Assembly (NCBI GenBank): GCA_025055115.1
Contig: JANWYJ010000040.1
Span: 1-64,000 of the forward strand
Direction of reading: 5' to 3'
Source of the DNA: Gemmata sp.
GTDB taxonomy: Bacteria > Planctomycetota > Planctomycetia > Gemmatales > Gemmataceae
Length of the DNA: 64,000 nucleotides
Notes under the pieces: generated by a model
What the model was told of the DNA's origin: nothing
Seen by the model: the letters and a program-made list of their open reading frames with translations, nothing else
The model's database searches: none
Part shown: piece by piece, positions 32,182 through 40,409 of the stretch
How the letters are laid out: every line of letters begins with the position of its first letter
How positions within the stretch are numbered: position 1 is the stretch's first letter
Translations under genes and position numbers: made by a program

Positions 32182-33336
32182 ATGGCCAAATTCTCCCTTC
32201 CCCGGGTTGCGATCGTGGGGGCTGGCCCCATCGGGATGGAAGCCGCTCTGTACGCGAAGGCCTGTGGGCTGCCGGTGAGCGTTTATGAGCGGGGCGAAGT
32301 GGGGGATCATCTCCGCCAGTGGGGTTATGTGCGTATGTTCACACCGTTTGGCTGGAATGTCACTCCACTGGGCCTGGCCGAACTCCGCCGCATCCGAGGT
32401 AGCCGCGACTTCCCCCAGCCCCGCGATAGTCTCACGGGTCAGGAGTTTCTCGAATCCTATCTGAGGCCCCTGGCCGAGTGCGAAACACTGCGCGGTAGCC
32501 TCCATTGGGGGCACACGGTCTGGCAAATCGGCCGGACACTGAACCGGACAAAGGCCGAGGTGAGTGAACGGGGGCCGTTCCGGCTGCTGGTAACAGATGC
32601 TAATGGCCAGGAACGGATCGCGGTGGCCGATGTGGTGCTCGATTGCACCGGGACTTGGGGCCATCCCAACTCGCTGGGCGATGGTGGCATTGCGGCCGTG
32701 GGGGAACGCGCCGCTCGGCCCCACATCGCCTGGGGGCTGGAAGACATTTGCGGCCCCAAGCGTGCGCACTACGCCGGCCGCAGCATCGCTCTTATCGGTG
32801 ATGGTTATTCCGCCGCCACCACCATCAGTGCCTTGGCCGAACTGGCCGACGAATTTCCGGAAACGTGGGTATTTTGGATTTCGAACGGCCCGCGCGGAGC
32901 GCCATTACCCCGTATTCCCCAGGATCCGCTCAAGGAACGGGATCGGCTTGCGGTGCGTGCCAATGCACTGGCGACACGCGGCGATGGCAATCTCGAATTC
33001 CACCCGCAAACTGTGATCGATGAAGTGATTTGTCACAATCCTGAAGGTGGCTTCCGTATTGCCGGGCGCAGCGCAGGCCGACCGGTGGTATGGGAGGTCG
33101 AGCGTATTATCGCGAATGTCGGTTACTCCGCCGATCTTGGTTTGTGTCGGGGTCTGCTCGTCGATCCGCCTGATCGGAAGCCCGAAACGCGTGAACCGGG
33201 CTATTACATTCTGGGGGTCAAAAGTTACGGCCGATATTCGGGTTTTCTGCTGCGCGATGGTTTCGAGCAAATCCGCCGTGTATTTGCCCAGATCATGGGC
33301 CAATCGCGGCTCGATCTTTACGCTCACGCCGCATGA
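32182..33336 (+). CDS. FAD-dependent pyridine-nucleotide oxidoreductase-like protein
   Basis: The protein has 384 residues. ATG 32182 has a GGAGGG site 7 bases upstream, which favours it over ATG 32167. The N terminus is a classical dinucleotide-binding fold: VAIVGAGPIGMEAALYAKACG, then VSVYERGE. A second nucleotide-binding motif, IALIGDGYSAATTISAL, lies near residue 203. The C-terminal GYYILGVKSYGRYSGFLLRDG resembles the FAD-contacting end of flavin oxidoreductases and monooxygenases. The reaction and substrate are not evident. A squalene-cyclase-fold protein follows after a 147-base spacer with a duplicated 38-bp element. Confidence 0.8.
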   Translation: MAKFSLPRVAIVGAGPIGMEAALYAKACGLPVSVYERGEVGDHLRQWGYVRMFTPFGWNVTPLGLAELRRIRGSRDFPQPRDSLTGQEFLESYLRPLAECETLRGSLHWGHTVWQIGRTLNRTKAEVSERGPFRLLVTDANGQERIAVADVVLDCTGTWGHPNSLGDGGIAAVGERAARPHIAWGLEDICGPKRAHYAGRSIALIGDGYSAATTISALAELADEFPETWVFWISNGPRGAPLPRIPQDPLKERDRLAVRANALATRGDGNLEFHPQTVIDEVICHNPEGGFRIAGRSAGRPVVWEVERIIANVGYSADLGLCRGLLVDPPDRKPETREPGYYILGVKSYGRYSGFLLRDGFEQIRRVFAQIMGQSRLDLYAHAA

Positions 33337-33350
33337 ACCGCGCAGTTGCC

Positions 33351-33461
33351 CTTGTCCCGTCGGGCTGGGAGGCATTACAGTTGCGACTTGTCGATGTCCG
33401 TGTACTGATACTATCGGCCGTAGCTTGTCCCGTCGAGCCGGCAGGCATTACAGTTGCGACT
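33351..33461. repeat. Two copies of a 38-bp element
   Basis: Copies at 33351-33388 and 33424-33461 share CTTGTCCCGTCG and AGGCATTACAGTTGCGACT and differ at only a few inner bases. They fill the spacer between the flavoprotein and the cyclase-like gene. Besides being a chance duplication, the paired sites could act as a two-site operator. Confidence 0.85.
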
Positions 33462-33483
33462 CGGCTGAGGTTGGGAAGGGTGG

Positions 33484-34398
33484 ATGATCGTGACGCCGGA
33501 TTTCCTCTTTACCGAAGGACGCTCAGCCCGCGACGATGCCTGGTTCGTGGAAGTCGGGGAGGTTCTCGCCCGCGGTTGGAAGGCTTACCTCGAACGTTAC
33601 CGGTATTCCCCGCCCGATATTCCCGGCACTTGGCTCGCATGGCTCGACAGTGGCCTGCCCGCGGAAGCACCCGCCTGTGCAGAATTTGTACAGTTACTCC
33701 TCCATCAGCCGCGCCCTTCACGTCTGACGGAGCAGGCCCGGGTACTGACGGCTCTGGCCCGGAGCGGTTATGCGATCCACAGCGAGTGGGCGTCGCGAAT
33801 TCATGAAACGTTGGAACTTCTTTTCGATACCTGTCGCCGGGATGGTGGCTGGTGTGATGCACTTCAACCGCAGCCGCAACAGCCGAGTTGCCCGGTTGTT
33901 ACGGCGTGTGTGCTGGAGGCGTTGGGGGCGTTTGGCCTTCGTTGGGGGCAACCGATGGCCCAGCATGCGGTTCGGTTTATCCTGGCGCGGCAGGAAGAAA
34001 CGGGTTTATGGACTGATCTGTGGCAGGTTTTTGCTGGCTTGGCGGCCGTTGGTTACGACCTGACGGCGATCGGCGTTCGTCGGGCGGTGCGTGGGTTGAA
34101 AGAACTGCAAAATGACGATGGTGGTTGGGGTACCCCGCGTTCAACCCCGGGGGCGACAGCAGTCGCCGTCTTGGCCCTGTTGATCGCCGATGAGCCAGAT
34201 TGTCCGGAAGTTCAGGCAGGGGCCGAGTATCTGGTGGGCACTCAGCGTGCCGACGGCTTCTGGCATGAAGCCACCGCCACGGTTTTGCAGGCCCTGGGGC
34301 GCTATCTCCGCGCGGTGCATGGACCAGCTCTGTCCGAACTGCTCCACGACCTCGCGCTAGGGGATTGTCCGGTGGTTCGTTCTCCCCATGCCGCCTGA
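33484..34398 (+). CDS. Squalene-cyclase/prenyltransferase-fold protein with QW-type repeats
   Basis: This 304-residue protein is an alpha-alpha barrel with QW-like motifs: RFILARQEETGLW, VRGLKELQNDDGGWG and AEYLVGTQRADGFW, plus a weaker LFDTCRRDGGW. These are the repeats of squalene-hopene cyclases and prenyltransferase beta subunits. The protein is about half the length of a hopene cyclase, and the DxDD protonation motif is not seen, so it may be a one-domain cyclase or a non-catalytic repeat protein. There is no signal peptide. It follows the flavoprotein gene, which suggests a shared pathway, but the spacer contains repeats and an operon is unproven. The start is taken at ATG 33484. Confidence 0.8.
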   Translation: MIVTPDFLFTEGRSARDDAWFVEVGEVLARGWKAYLERYRYSPPDIPGTWLAWLDSGLPAEAPACAEFVQLLLHQPRPSRLTEQARVLTALARSGYAIHSEWASRIHETLELLFDTCRRDGGWCDALQPQPQQPSCPVVTACVLEALGAFGLRWGQPMAQHAVRFILARQEETGLWTDLWQVFAGLAAVGYDLTAIGVRRAVRGLKELQNDDGGWGTPRSTPGATAVAVLALLIADEPDCPEVQAGAEYLVGTQRADGFWHEATATVLQALGRYLRAVHGPALSELLHDLALGDCPVVRSPHAA

Positions 34399-34478
34399 CA
34401 CGGGATGTGCCATTCTCCGCCTGCTGCCGAGTGGGCGAAATTCACGAGCCTCTTCCGAGTAGCTCCCGAGGTTGTGCG

Positions 34479-35915
34479 ATGCGCTGCGGATTTTTCGCCG
34501 GCCCTTTCACGCTAGTGTTGTTGGTCCCGCTTGGGCTGATGCCGGCTTCCGAACCGGTGGCCATTCCAGCAGCTCATCGGCCCAAGGCTACCGAAGTCGT
34601 GACTTACAAGGCTGGCTACCGTTATCCGCAAGCGGGGTGGATTGTAGTTCACATTGAAGGCGAACCCTACGAACGCGGTTATCAGCACGGCCGGTTACTA
34701 GCCAAGGAGATCGCCGCGCACATGCGCATGCTCGCCACAGAGCGGAGCGTCAAAGCTCCAGCCGACGGGTGGCAGTCGGCTCGGCAACTGGCCAATGCCC
34801 TGTTGTTGCGCACCATCGACCGCGAATTTCTCGAGGAAATGACAGGCATTGCCGAGGGAGCGACCGATGCCGGAGCCAGCTACGACAACCGCGACATCGA
34901 CTTGCTCGACATCGTCACCCTCAATTGTTGGATGGAAATCGAATGCCTCGATGCGGCGTTGGCGGCGACCCCCACCGGCTTGGAAGGGATGAAGTTCCCC
35001 CGCGATGGCGGGCCACAAGCCCCTGCGCCCCAACCCGTCTCGCCGCAGCGTTGCTCCGCCTTTATCGCCACCAAACCGGCCACCGCGGATGGTCAGATTG
35101 TCGTCGGCCATATCACCATGGCCGGTTTGACCAGTGGCCCCTTTGTGAATGTCTGGCTCGATGTAGTGCCCAAGAACGGCCATCGCTTTGTGATGCAAGG
35201 GTTTCCCGGTGCCGTCTGGTCGAGCCAAGATTACTACATCAACGCCGCCGGCATTGTGTTGTGCGAAACCACCATCGACCAAACGCCCTTCGATATCCGC
35301 GGTCAATCCCTGGTCAGCCGCTGCCGCCGTGCCATTCAATACGGGGACAGCATCGACAAGGTGGTCAAGATGCTCTCCGAGAAGAATAACGGTCTTTATT
35401 CCAACGAGTGGCTGATCGGTGATTTGAAGACGAACGAAATCGCGATGTTCGAACTTGGGACCAAAACGCAGCGGTTGTGGCGCAGTTCCCGCGACGAATG
35501 GTTCGCGGATACCCCGGGCTTTTATTGGGGATGTAATAACGCGAAAGATATGGCAGTGCGGATGGAGGCTCAACCGGCCGACGCCACTGACGTTCGCGAC
35601 GGTCTGGCGTGGAAAGCCGACGAGCGCGACAAAGCCTGGATGGCCTTCTACCAACAACACAAGGGGAAAATCGACGCCCCCACCGCCCGGAAAGCCCTCA
35701 CCGATCCGGCGCTGGCGCTGCCGCACTCTCTCGATGCGAAGTACACCACCGCCAATTCCGCCAAGCAACTCGCCACCTGGGCCATGTATGGCCCCCCCAC
35801 CGGCAAAGAGTGGAAGCCCACGCCAGAACAACTTCAGAATCACCCGGAAATCCAGGTGCTGCGGCCCCACCCGTGGACGGTTCTGACCATCGAACCGCCG
35901 CCGCGAAAGAAGTGA
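34479..35915 (+). CDS. Secreted C45-type autoproteolytic acyltransferase/amidohydrolase
   Basis: The protein has 478 residues. ATG 34479 follows CCGAGG and opens a signal peptide (GPFTLVLLVPLGLMPASEP); an in-frame start 114 bases upstream overlaps the previous gene. The motif GEPYERGYQHGRLLAKEI is typical of the C45 acyl-CoA:6-aminopenicillanate acyltransferase and phospholipase B-like group. The probable nucleophile is the Cys of QRCSAFIAT (near residue 190), exposed after self-cleavage. NGLYSNEWLIGDLKTNEIAMFELG matches the Ntn-hydrolase core. The natural substrate (amide, lipid or N-acyl amino acid) cannot be told. A 424-residue open frame on the other strand is a shadow. Confidence 0.82.
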   Translation: MRCGFFAGPFTLVLLVPLGLMPASEPVAIPAAHRPKATEVVTYKAGYRYPQAGWIVVHIEGEPYERGYQHGRLLAKEIAAHMRMLATERSVKAPADGWQSARQLANALLLRTIDREFLEEMTGIAEGATDAGASYDNRDIDLLDIVTLNCWMEIECLDAALAATPTGLEGMKFPRDGGPQAPAPQPVSPQRCSAFIATKPATADGQIVVGHITMAGLTSGPFVNVWLDVVPKNGHRFVMQGFPGAVWSSQDYYINAAGIVLCETTIDQTPFDIRGQSLVSRCRRAIQYGDSIDKVVKMLSEKNNGLYSNEWLIGDLKTNEIAMFELGTKTQRLWRSSRDEWFADTPGFYWGCNNAKDMAVRMEAQPADATDVRDGLAWKADERDKAWMAFYQQHKGKIDAPTARKALTDPALALPHSLDAKYTTANSAKQLATWAMYGPPTGKEWKPTPEQLQNHPEIQVLRPHPWTVLTIEPPPRKK

Positions 35916-36002
35916 GCGCACACCAGGGCCGAGCATCATACCAAAGCGGCCACGAACTGTCCCATCAGCCACACTGGCACAATCAGCTTGACTAATTGTC
36001 GG

Positions 36003-36794
36003 CTAGCGGCCCTCTTGGTCGATTTGTTCGCGAATCCGATCAATTGCTTTTTTCAATTCGGGTGATGCCTTCTGGTATTGCTCGTCCAGGTAGGGCTTGG
36101 CGCTGGAACCCATGACGCGGAGGGCATCTTCCGCCATGGCGCGGACAATCGGGTCGGGGTCGAGCAATTTGGTGGCCTGACAACGGGGGCGGATGCCGGC
36201 GCTGATGTTCACCTTGGTCTCCACGGTCATCAGACGGCCCTCCTGAAAGGTCAGCTGCGCGGTGATCTGACCTTTGTCCATATTTCGCGGATCGACGCGG
36301 GCCTCACCGGTGCTGATCATCTTCACCCCTTCGACCTTCGTGCCCTGACTTTGGATGGTGAACTGGAAGTAACCATCCTGATGGAGTTCCGCGACGGCCC
36401 GCAGCCATGCTGTCGTGGCCTCATCAGCCTCGGTGGCCTTTTTCACCGACCGAGCATGTTGTTGGAAAAATTTCTCCAACTCTTTGGTATCGGTGATCAG
36501 GATGGGTTTTTGACCTTTGGCTTTGGGAATCGCGATAATATTTGTACTTTTGAGCGGTTCTGGGGCTGGGCGAGCCACAGGATAGAGCGGAAAGATGTGG
36601 GAAAAGAGGGCATAATCGGGGAAGGTTTCCGGGATTCCCTCACCCGTGAGAGGATGACTGCGGCCTGCCTCGGAGCCGGAGATACCGCGCAGGTAGTTTT
36701 TGAGCTGGGTCTGGGCATCAACCCCGTCATCCGCACGCAGGGGGGCTGTGCCTCCCAACGCAACGCTGGCAATGATGGCGAAACGTGTGATCAT
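36003..36794 (-). CDS. Secreted protein of unknown function with a C-terminal HEAT-like segment
   Basis: The protein has 263 residues. A GGGAG site lies 7 bases before the ATG. It has a signal peptide (MITRFAIIASVALGGTAPLRA, cleavage near residue 21) and a mixed alpha/beta body. A C-terminal stretch (KLLDPDPIVRAMAEDALRVMG) looks like a single HEAT repeat of the kind common in planctomycetes. I recognise no family or catalytic residues. The gene is separate from its neighbours: convergent with the C45 gene and followed upstream by the HdeD-like gene on the same strand after 121 bases. Confidence 0.8.
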   Translation of the reverse strand: MITRFAIIASVALGGTAPLRADDGVDAQTQLKNYLRGISGSEAGRSHPLTGEGIPETFPDYALFSHIFPLYPVARPAPEPLKSTNIIAIPKAKGQKPILITDTKELEKFFQQHARSVKKATEADEATTAWLRAVAELHQDGYFQFTIQSQGTKVEGVKMISTGEARVDPRNMDKGQITAQLTFQEGRLMTVETKVNISAGIRPRCQATKLLDPDPIVRAMAEDALRVMGSSAKPYLDEQYQKASPELKKAIDRIREQIDQEGR

Positions 36795-36915
36795 TTTCGT
36801 CTCCCGAAGAGAGGGGGCGTCGTTGTGAATCTACTCTGCGGGGACCTTGCCACAAGAGAGTACCGGAGGCGTGTTACATTCCCAACGCCGTACGGAAGCT
36901 TAGGGGGTACGTGGT

Positions 36916-37536
36916 TCAGTTCCAGGACGCGGGGGGCGGAACGGTCGGAACGGGTTCGTCGCGATGGGTTCTTAGCCATGCCTTGATCGCCCAGCCGAAG
37001 GAGATCAGCCGCAGACCGTTGAACAATAGATCGATGCAAATGAGCGTGCCAATGACCCACGCACTGGATACGGGCCACTCAATCAGAATCAGCAGACCCA
37101 ACAGAAGTGCCAGAATGCCCTGGAGGAGGAACCAGCCAGCGTAAGGATTCTTCGCGATCACTCCTGTGGCGAGGCGAAAGACCCCACCCACGAGGAAGAT
37201 TACACCGATCACTACCGTCAATACCGACGCGCCCGTTTCCGGGCGTAGCACAAGCAACAGCCCCACCACGGCTGTGACAAGACCGCTGAGCAAATCCAGC
37301 CAAAAACCCGACCAACCTTGGCGCAGAAGCGCAAGAACGACTTCCGCAACCCCCGCCACCAAGAATAGCCAACCAATCATCAACACGGTGACAAGGGTGG
37401 CAATGCCCACAAACACCAATCCCATGAAACCCAGCAGGATGAGCAACACGCCAAGGGCTACAAACCACCCCCAACTGCGGCGGAGAAAGTCGCATTCGTC
37501 GACCGTCAGAACGGTCAGCTTCAACAAGCTCGGCAT
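36916..37536 (-). CDS. HdeD-like (DUF308) membrane protein
   Basis: This 206-residue protein has six membrane helices in three pairs, with the HdeD/DUF308 pattern: WGWFVALGVLLILLGFMGLV, WLFLVAGVAEVVLALLRQGW, LSGLVTAVVGLLLVLRPETG, VIGVIFLVGGVFRLATGV, and a last pair ending in DLLFNGLRLISFGWAI. HdeD is linked to acid resistance in Escherichia coli; in other bacteria the role is unknown. GAGG precedes the ATG by 8 bases. Confidence 0.87.
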   Translation of the reverse strand: MPSLLKLTVLTVDECDFLRRSWGWFVALGVLLILLGFMGLVFVGIATLVTVLMIGWLFLVAGVAEVVLALLRQGWSGFWLDLLSGLVTAVVGLLLVLRPETGASVLTVVIGVIFLVGGVFRLATGVIAKNPYAGWFLLQGILALLLGLLILIEWPVSSAWVIGTLICIDLLFNGLRLISFGWAIKAWLRTHRDEPVPTVPPPASWN

Positions 37537-37671
37537 CGGCGCGGCCTCATTCGCTGATCGTGAAACTGTCGGTAGTTACGCCATTGCTGCCGTTAGGGAT
37601 TGTTGCAAAACCCGACAAAAGCCGAACGATAAGCCGTATTCGGCAACTATCCCGGTGTTTAGAAACGGCCT

Positions 37672-38886
37672 CTAGTCTTTCCAGACGGCCACCTGCCCGC
37701 TCCGCAGTGACTGATTGGCGAGGTGGGCCGCGGCGGCTGCACGGACACCGGCTTCCGCGGGGCAAGCCACTTTCTTGGTCCGGTCGCGGATACAACTGAT
37801 CCAATTCGCCAAATGGAGCCATTCGCCATCGGGTTTGTCGTAAAAGTCTAACCCCTTCTCGCCAGTACCCAGAACCAATGAAGATGGCTCCGGTTTTTTC
37901 TTACCGCGATCCGGAATGATTTCGTAGCGGCCCCGATCCAAATACAGTGTCCCTTCCGTACCCATGAATTCGCACATCGAGCCGTGGCGATTGCTGCTGA
38001 AGGTTCCTTCAAAATGGACTTGCACTTGTTTCTCCGGGTAACGGAGGAGTGTTTGTACAGTGTCGGGCGTTTCCCAAAGCCCTTGGGCGTGGAACCAATC
38101 GCCAATGCTGGTGGCCGTTGCCGGGTGATCGAGTTCCAGAAACCAATGCACAACGTCGATCCAGTGCACCATCAGATCGGTGAAGATACCACCGCCGAAG
38201 TCCCAGAACCATCGCCACTGCCGGAAACGATAGGCGTCGAATTCTTGGGGCTTGGCGTTACCAAGGAACCGCTTCCAATCGATGGTGCGGGCATCGAGTG
38301 GGTCTTTGCCTTTGGCGGCTCGTGGGGCATTGCGGTTCCATGTACAGCGCACCTTGTGAACGGTACCGATAGTGCCCGCTTTCAAGACCTCGTAGGCCTT
38401 GAGAATGTGCGTCATGCTCCGTTGTTGGGTGCCGACCTGCACCACCCGCCGATGGCGGTTTTGCGCAGCAATCACTGCTTTTCCTTCGCTGAGGTCGTGG
38501 GTGAGTGGTTTTTCGACATACACATCTTTGCCCGCTTGGCATGCCTCCACAGTATGAGGCACATGCCAATGGTCGGGGGAGGCGATCAGCACCGCATCGA
38601 CATCGGGCCGGGCGAGCAATTCTTCGTGTTTTTTCGTCGCGAAGGCGCGAGGGTCAGCGAGCTTTTTCGCCGCTTCGAGATTGTCGTCCCACACATCGCA
38701 CACCGCGGTGATTTTCACGTTCGGCAACGTTGGGAACGACTTGAGCAGATGCCGGCAGCGGCCACCACAGCCGATCAGCCCCACCTGCAGGGTATCGTTC
38801 GCTGCGAATCCGCGCGACGATTCCACCGCCAGGCCCGAAGCGGCTACGACAGAGGATGCGAGAAACATACGACGGTTGGTCGTCAT
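37672..38886 (-). CDS. Tat-exported Gfo/Idh/MocA-family oxidoreductase
   Basis: The protein has 404 residues. ATG 38886 (GGAG 7 bases upstream) replaces a longer open frame because it opens a twin-arginine signal, TTNRRMFLASSVVAASGLA. The Rossmann fold begins at LQVGLIGCGGRCRHLL. DVDAVLIASPDHWHVPHT and the EKPLTHDLSEGKAVI motif carry the family's EKP lysine. The C-terminal domain includes WRWFWDFGGGIFTDLMVHWID. Such exported dehydrogenase-like proteins are greatly expanded in planctomycetes, probably acting on sugars or sugar derivatives. NAD(P) use outside the cytoplasm is possible because Tat carries folded proteins with cofactor. A paralogue lies at 41638-42963. Confidence 0.9.
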   Translation of the reverse strand: MTTNRRMFLASSVVAASGLAVESSRGFAANDTLQVGLIGCGGRCRHLLKSFPTLPNVKITAVCDVWDDNLEAAKKLADPRAFATKKHEELLARPDVDAVLIASPDHWHVPHTVEACQAGKDVYVEKPLTHDLSEGKAVIAAQNRHRRVVQVGTQQRSMTHILKAYEVLKAGTIGTVHKVRCTWNRNAPRAAKGKDPLDARTIDWKRFLGNAKPQEFDAYRFRQWRWFWDFGGGIFTDLMVHWIDVVHWFLELDHPATATSIGDWFHAQGLWETPDTVQTLLRYPEKQVQVHFEGTFSSNRHGSMCEFMGTEGTLYLDRGRYEIIPDRGKKKPEPSSLVLGTGEKGLDFYDKPDGEWLHLANWISCIRDRTKKVACPAEAGVRAAAAAHLANQSLRSGQVAVWKD

Positions 38887-38930
38887 GGGAGAACTCCGCG
38901 CAGGGCGGCTTTCAGCAGACCGCGACTGCC

Positions 38931-38970
38931 GTGCAACTTTCTCAGGATTTCGGTGCAACTTTCTCAGGAT
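38931..38970. repeat. 18-bp direct repeat with 22-bp period
   Basis: GTGCAACTTTCTCAGGAT occurs at 38931-38948 and again at 38953-38970, separated by TTCG, upstream of the Gfo/Idh/MocA gene. Confidence 0.88.
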
Positions 38971-39145
38971 CAGGTTCCCAAGAGAAGGTGCCCTCAGCAT
39001 ACTGCGAGTTGCGGCAAAGAAAATAAGAAACCCCGAGCAGTCATCAGTGCTAGAGGCTGATGCAGCTGAAGCATCAGTTTGACCTTAGGTGGCCAAGCCG
39101 ATGGACCGCGACGATCCGGGCTCCGCAACCGAGCCGAGAAGAACA

Positions 39146-39183
39146 ATCGTGGTTGCATTCAGTCATCGTGGTTGCATTCAGTC
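39146..39183. repeat. 19-bp perfect tandem duplication
   Basis: ATCGTGGTTGCATTCAGTC is present at 39146-39164 and 39165-39183 without any mismatch, in the non-coding spacer. Confidence 0.9.
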
Positions 39184-39319
39184 AACAAGACCGATGCTGA
39201 CGGGAGCAGCCGGCGACACCGACCTATTCGCGCGTCGCAAATTTTTGCCCCGGGTCCTTGACTATTCGATTCTTTTGCTCATAATATACATGTGAATACT
39301 TGGCGGCAGGATGGGGTCA

Positions 39320-40357
39320 TCAGCGTGTTTGGACTTCGTACTGGGCGAAACGCCGGCTGGCCGTGATGATTGGCTTCTCCTGCGGATCGAGGACTACGAT
39401 ATAACACGCTGCCCCTGGGGTATCCTCCACCAATTTCAAGGCCGTCTCGACCGGCAGCACGCTCACGGCTTTGGTCATGCTATCCGCGGTGATGCCTTGG
39501 GGGGCGATAACCGTGACACTGCGGCGGCCCGTCAAACCCAAGCCAGTTTTGGGATCGAGAACGTGGGAGTAACGAACGCCGCGGATTTCCACGAACTGCT
39601 CTAGATCGCCCGAGGTCGAAACGGCCGCGTTGGCGAGTTGGAGACGCCGTGGCTTTTGGTTTTTGGCGATGGGGGCGATGTCGACGATCCAACCATCTTG
39701 CCCGGGGGGCGGATCGCCGCAGGTGATGTCGCCTGAGGCCGCAACCAAAGCCTGTGTGATGCCATATTGATCCCGCAGCAACTTTAGGGCTTCGTCGGCC
39801 GCGTAGCCTTTGGCAATGCCGCCGAGGTCAAGTTGCATGCCGGGGGTGAGGAGTTGTACCGTCTGTTGGGTAGGGTCGAGCTTCACCTTCTGATAGCCGA
39901 CTTTGGCCCGGGCGGCAGCGAGTTCTTTGGGGTCGGGCAGCTCCTGGGTTCGCCGGGCCAACCGCCACAATTGCACAACGGGACCGACGGTTACATCGAA
40001 CGCCCCATCGCTTTTTTGGGACAACTCCTCGGCTTTTTGCAGAACATAGAATAGGTCGCGGCTGACTTTGACGGGGTCTGCAACGGTCTGTTCAAATTTT
40101 TTGCACAGCCGCATCAATTCGCTGTCTTTCTTGTAGTCGCTCATGATGCCATCGAGTTCGGCGACGCGGGCGAAGGCGGCGTCGGCGGCTTTTTTCGCCG
40201 TGGTGCGATCGGAGGCATACAGTACGATCCGGAACGTCGTACCCATGTGCTTCGCTTCAAATTCGAAGCGTGTGCGATCCTGAGCTGGGCTATAGCTCGC
40301 CGTCAAAAAGGGAATAAGATGGCACAAGGAGAAGAAAATCCACCCCGCCGTGTTCAT
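39320..40357 (-). CDS. apbE: FAD:protein FMN transferase (ApbE)
   Basis: The protein has 345 residues. ATG 40357 with GGAG 6 bases upstream is preferred over ATG 40369. A hydrophobic N-terminal export signal is followed by FEAKHMGTTFRIVLY, DGAFDVTVGPVVQLWR, MQLDLGGIAKGYAADEAL, LVAASGDITC, the SHVLDPKTGLGL segment and ITADSMTKAVSVLP with the Mg-binding Asp/Thr. All are ApbE landmarks. The enzyme attaches FMN through a phosphodiester to Thr/Ser of flavoproteins such as RnfG or NqrC, in the periplasm. No flavinylation target is seen in the window. It is divergent from the FGE-fold gene. Confidence 0.93.
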   Translation of the reverse strand: MNTAGWIFFSLCHLIPFLTASYSPAQDRTRFEFEAKHMGTTFRIVLYASDRTTAKKAADAAFARVAELDGIMSDYKKDSELMRLCKKFEQTVADPVKVSRDLFYVLQKAEELSQKSDGAFDVTVGPVVQLWRLARRTQELPDPKELAAARAKVGYQKVKLDPTQQTVQLLTPGMQLDLGGIAKGYAADEALKLLRDQYGITQALVAASGDITCGDPPPGQDGWIVDIAPIAKNQKPRRLQLANAAVSTSGDLEQFVEIRGVRYSHVLDPKTGLGLTGRRSVTVIAPQGITADSMTKAVSVLPVETALKLVEDTPGAACYIVVLDPQEKPIITASRRFAQYEVQTR

Positions 40358-40409
40358 AAACCACTCCATACTGTTGACAAGCTATTGTTTATCGGAGAAT
40401 CTAGCAGAC

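Larger units (their letters stand above)
38887..39319. other. 433-base spacer with two short duplications, no gene
   Basis: No frame here has protein-like character. It contains an 18-bp direct repeat (38931-38948 and 38953-38970) and a perfect 19-bp tandem duplication (39146-39183). The stretch near 39270-39296 is AT-rich. No terminator was recognised. Confidence 0.6.

Noticed and set aside
34698-35972. 424-residue open frame opposite the C45 hydrolase gene
   Set aside because: The sense frame has a signal peptide and family motifs; the antisense frame has none.
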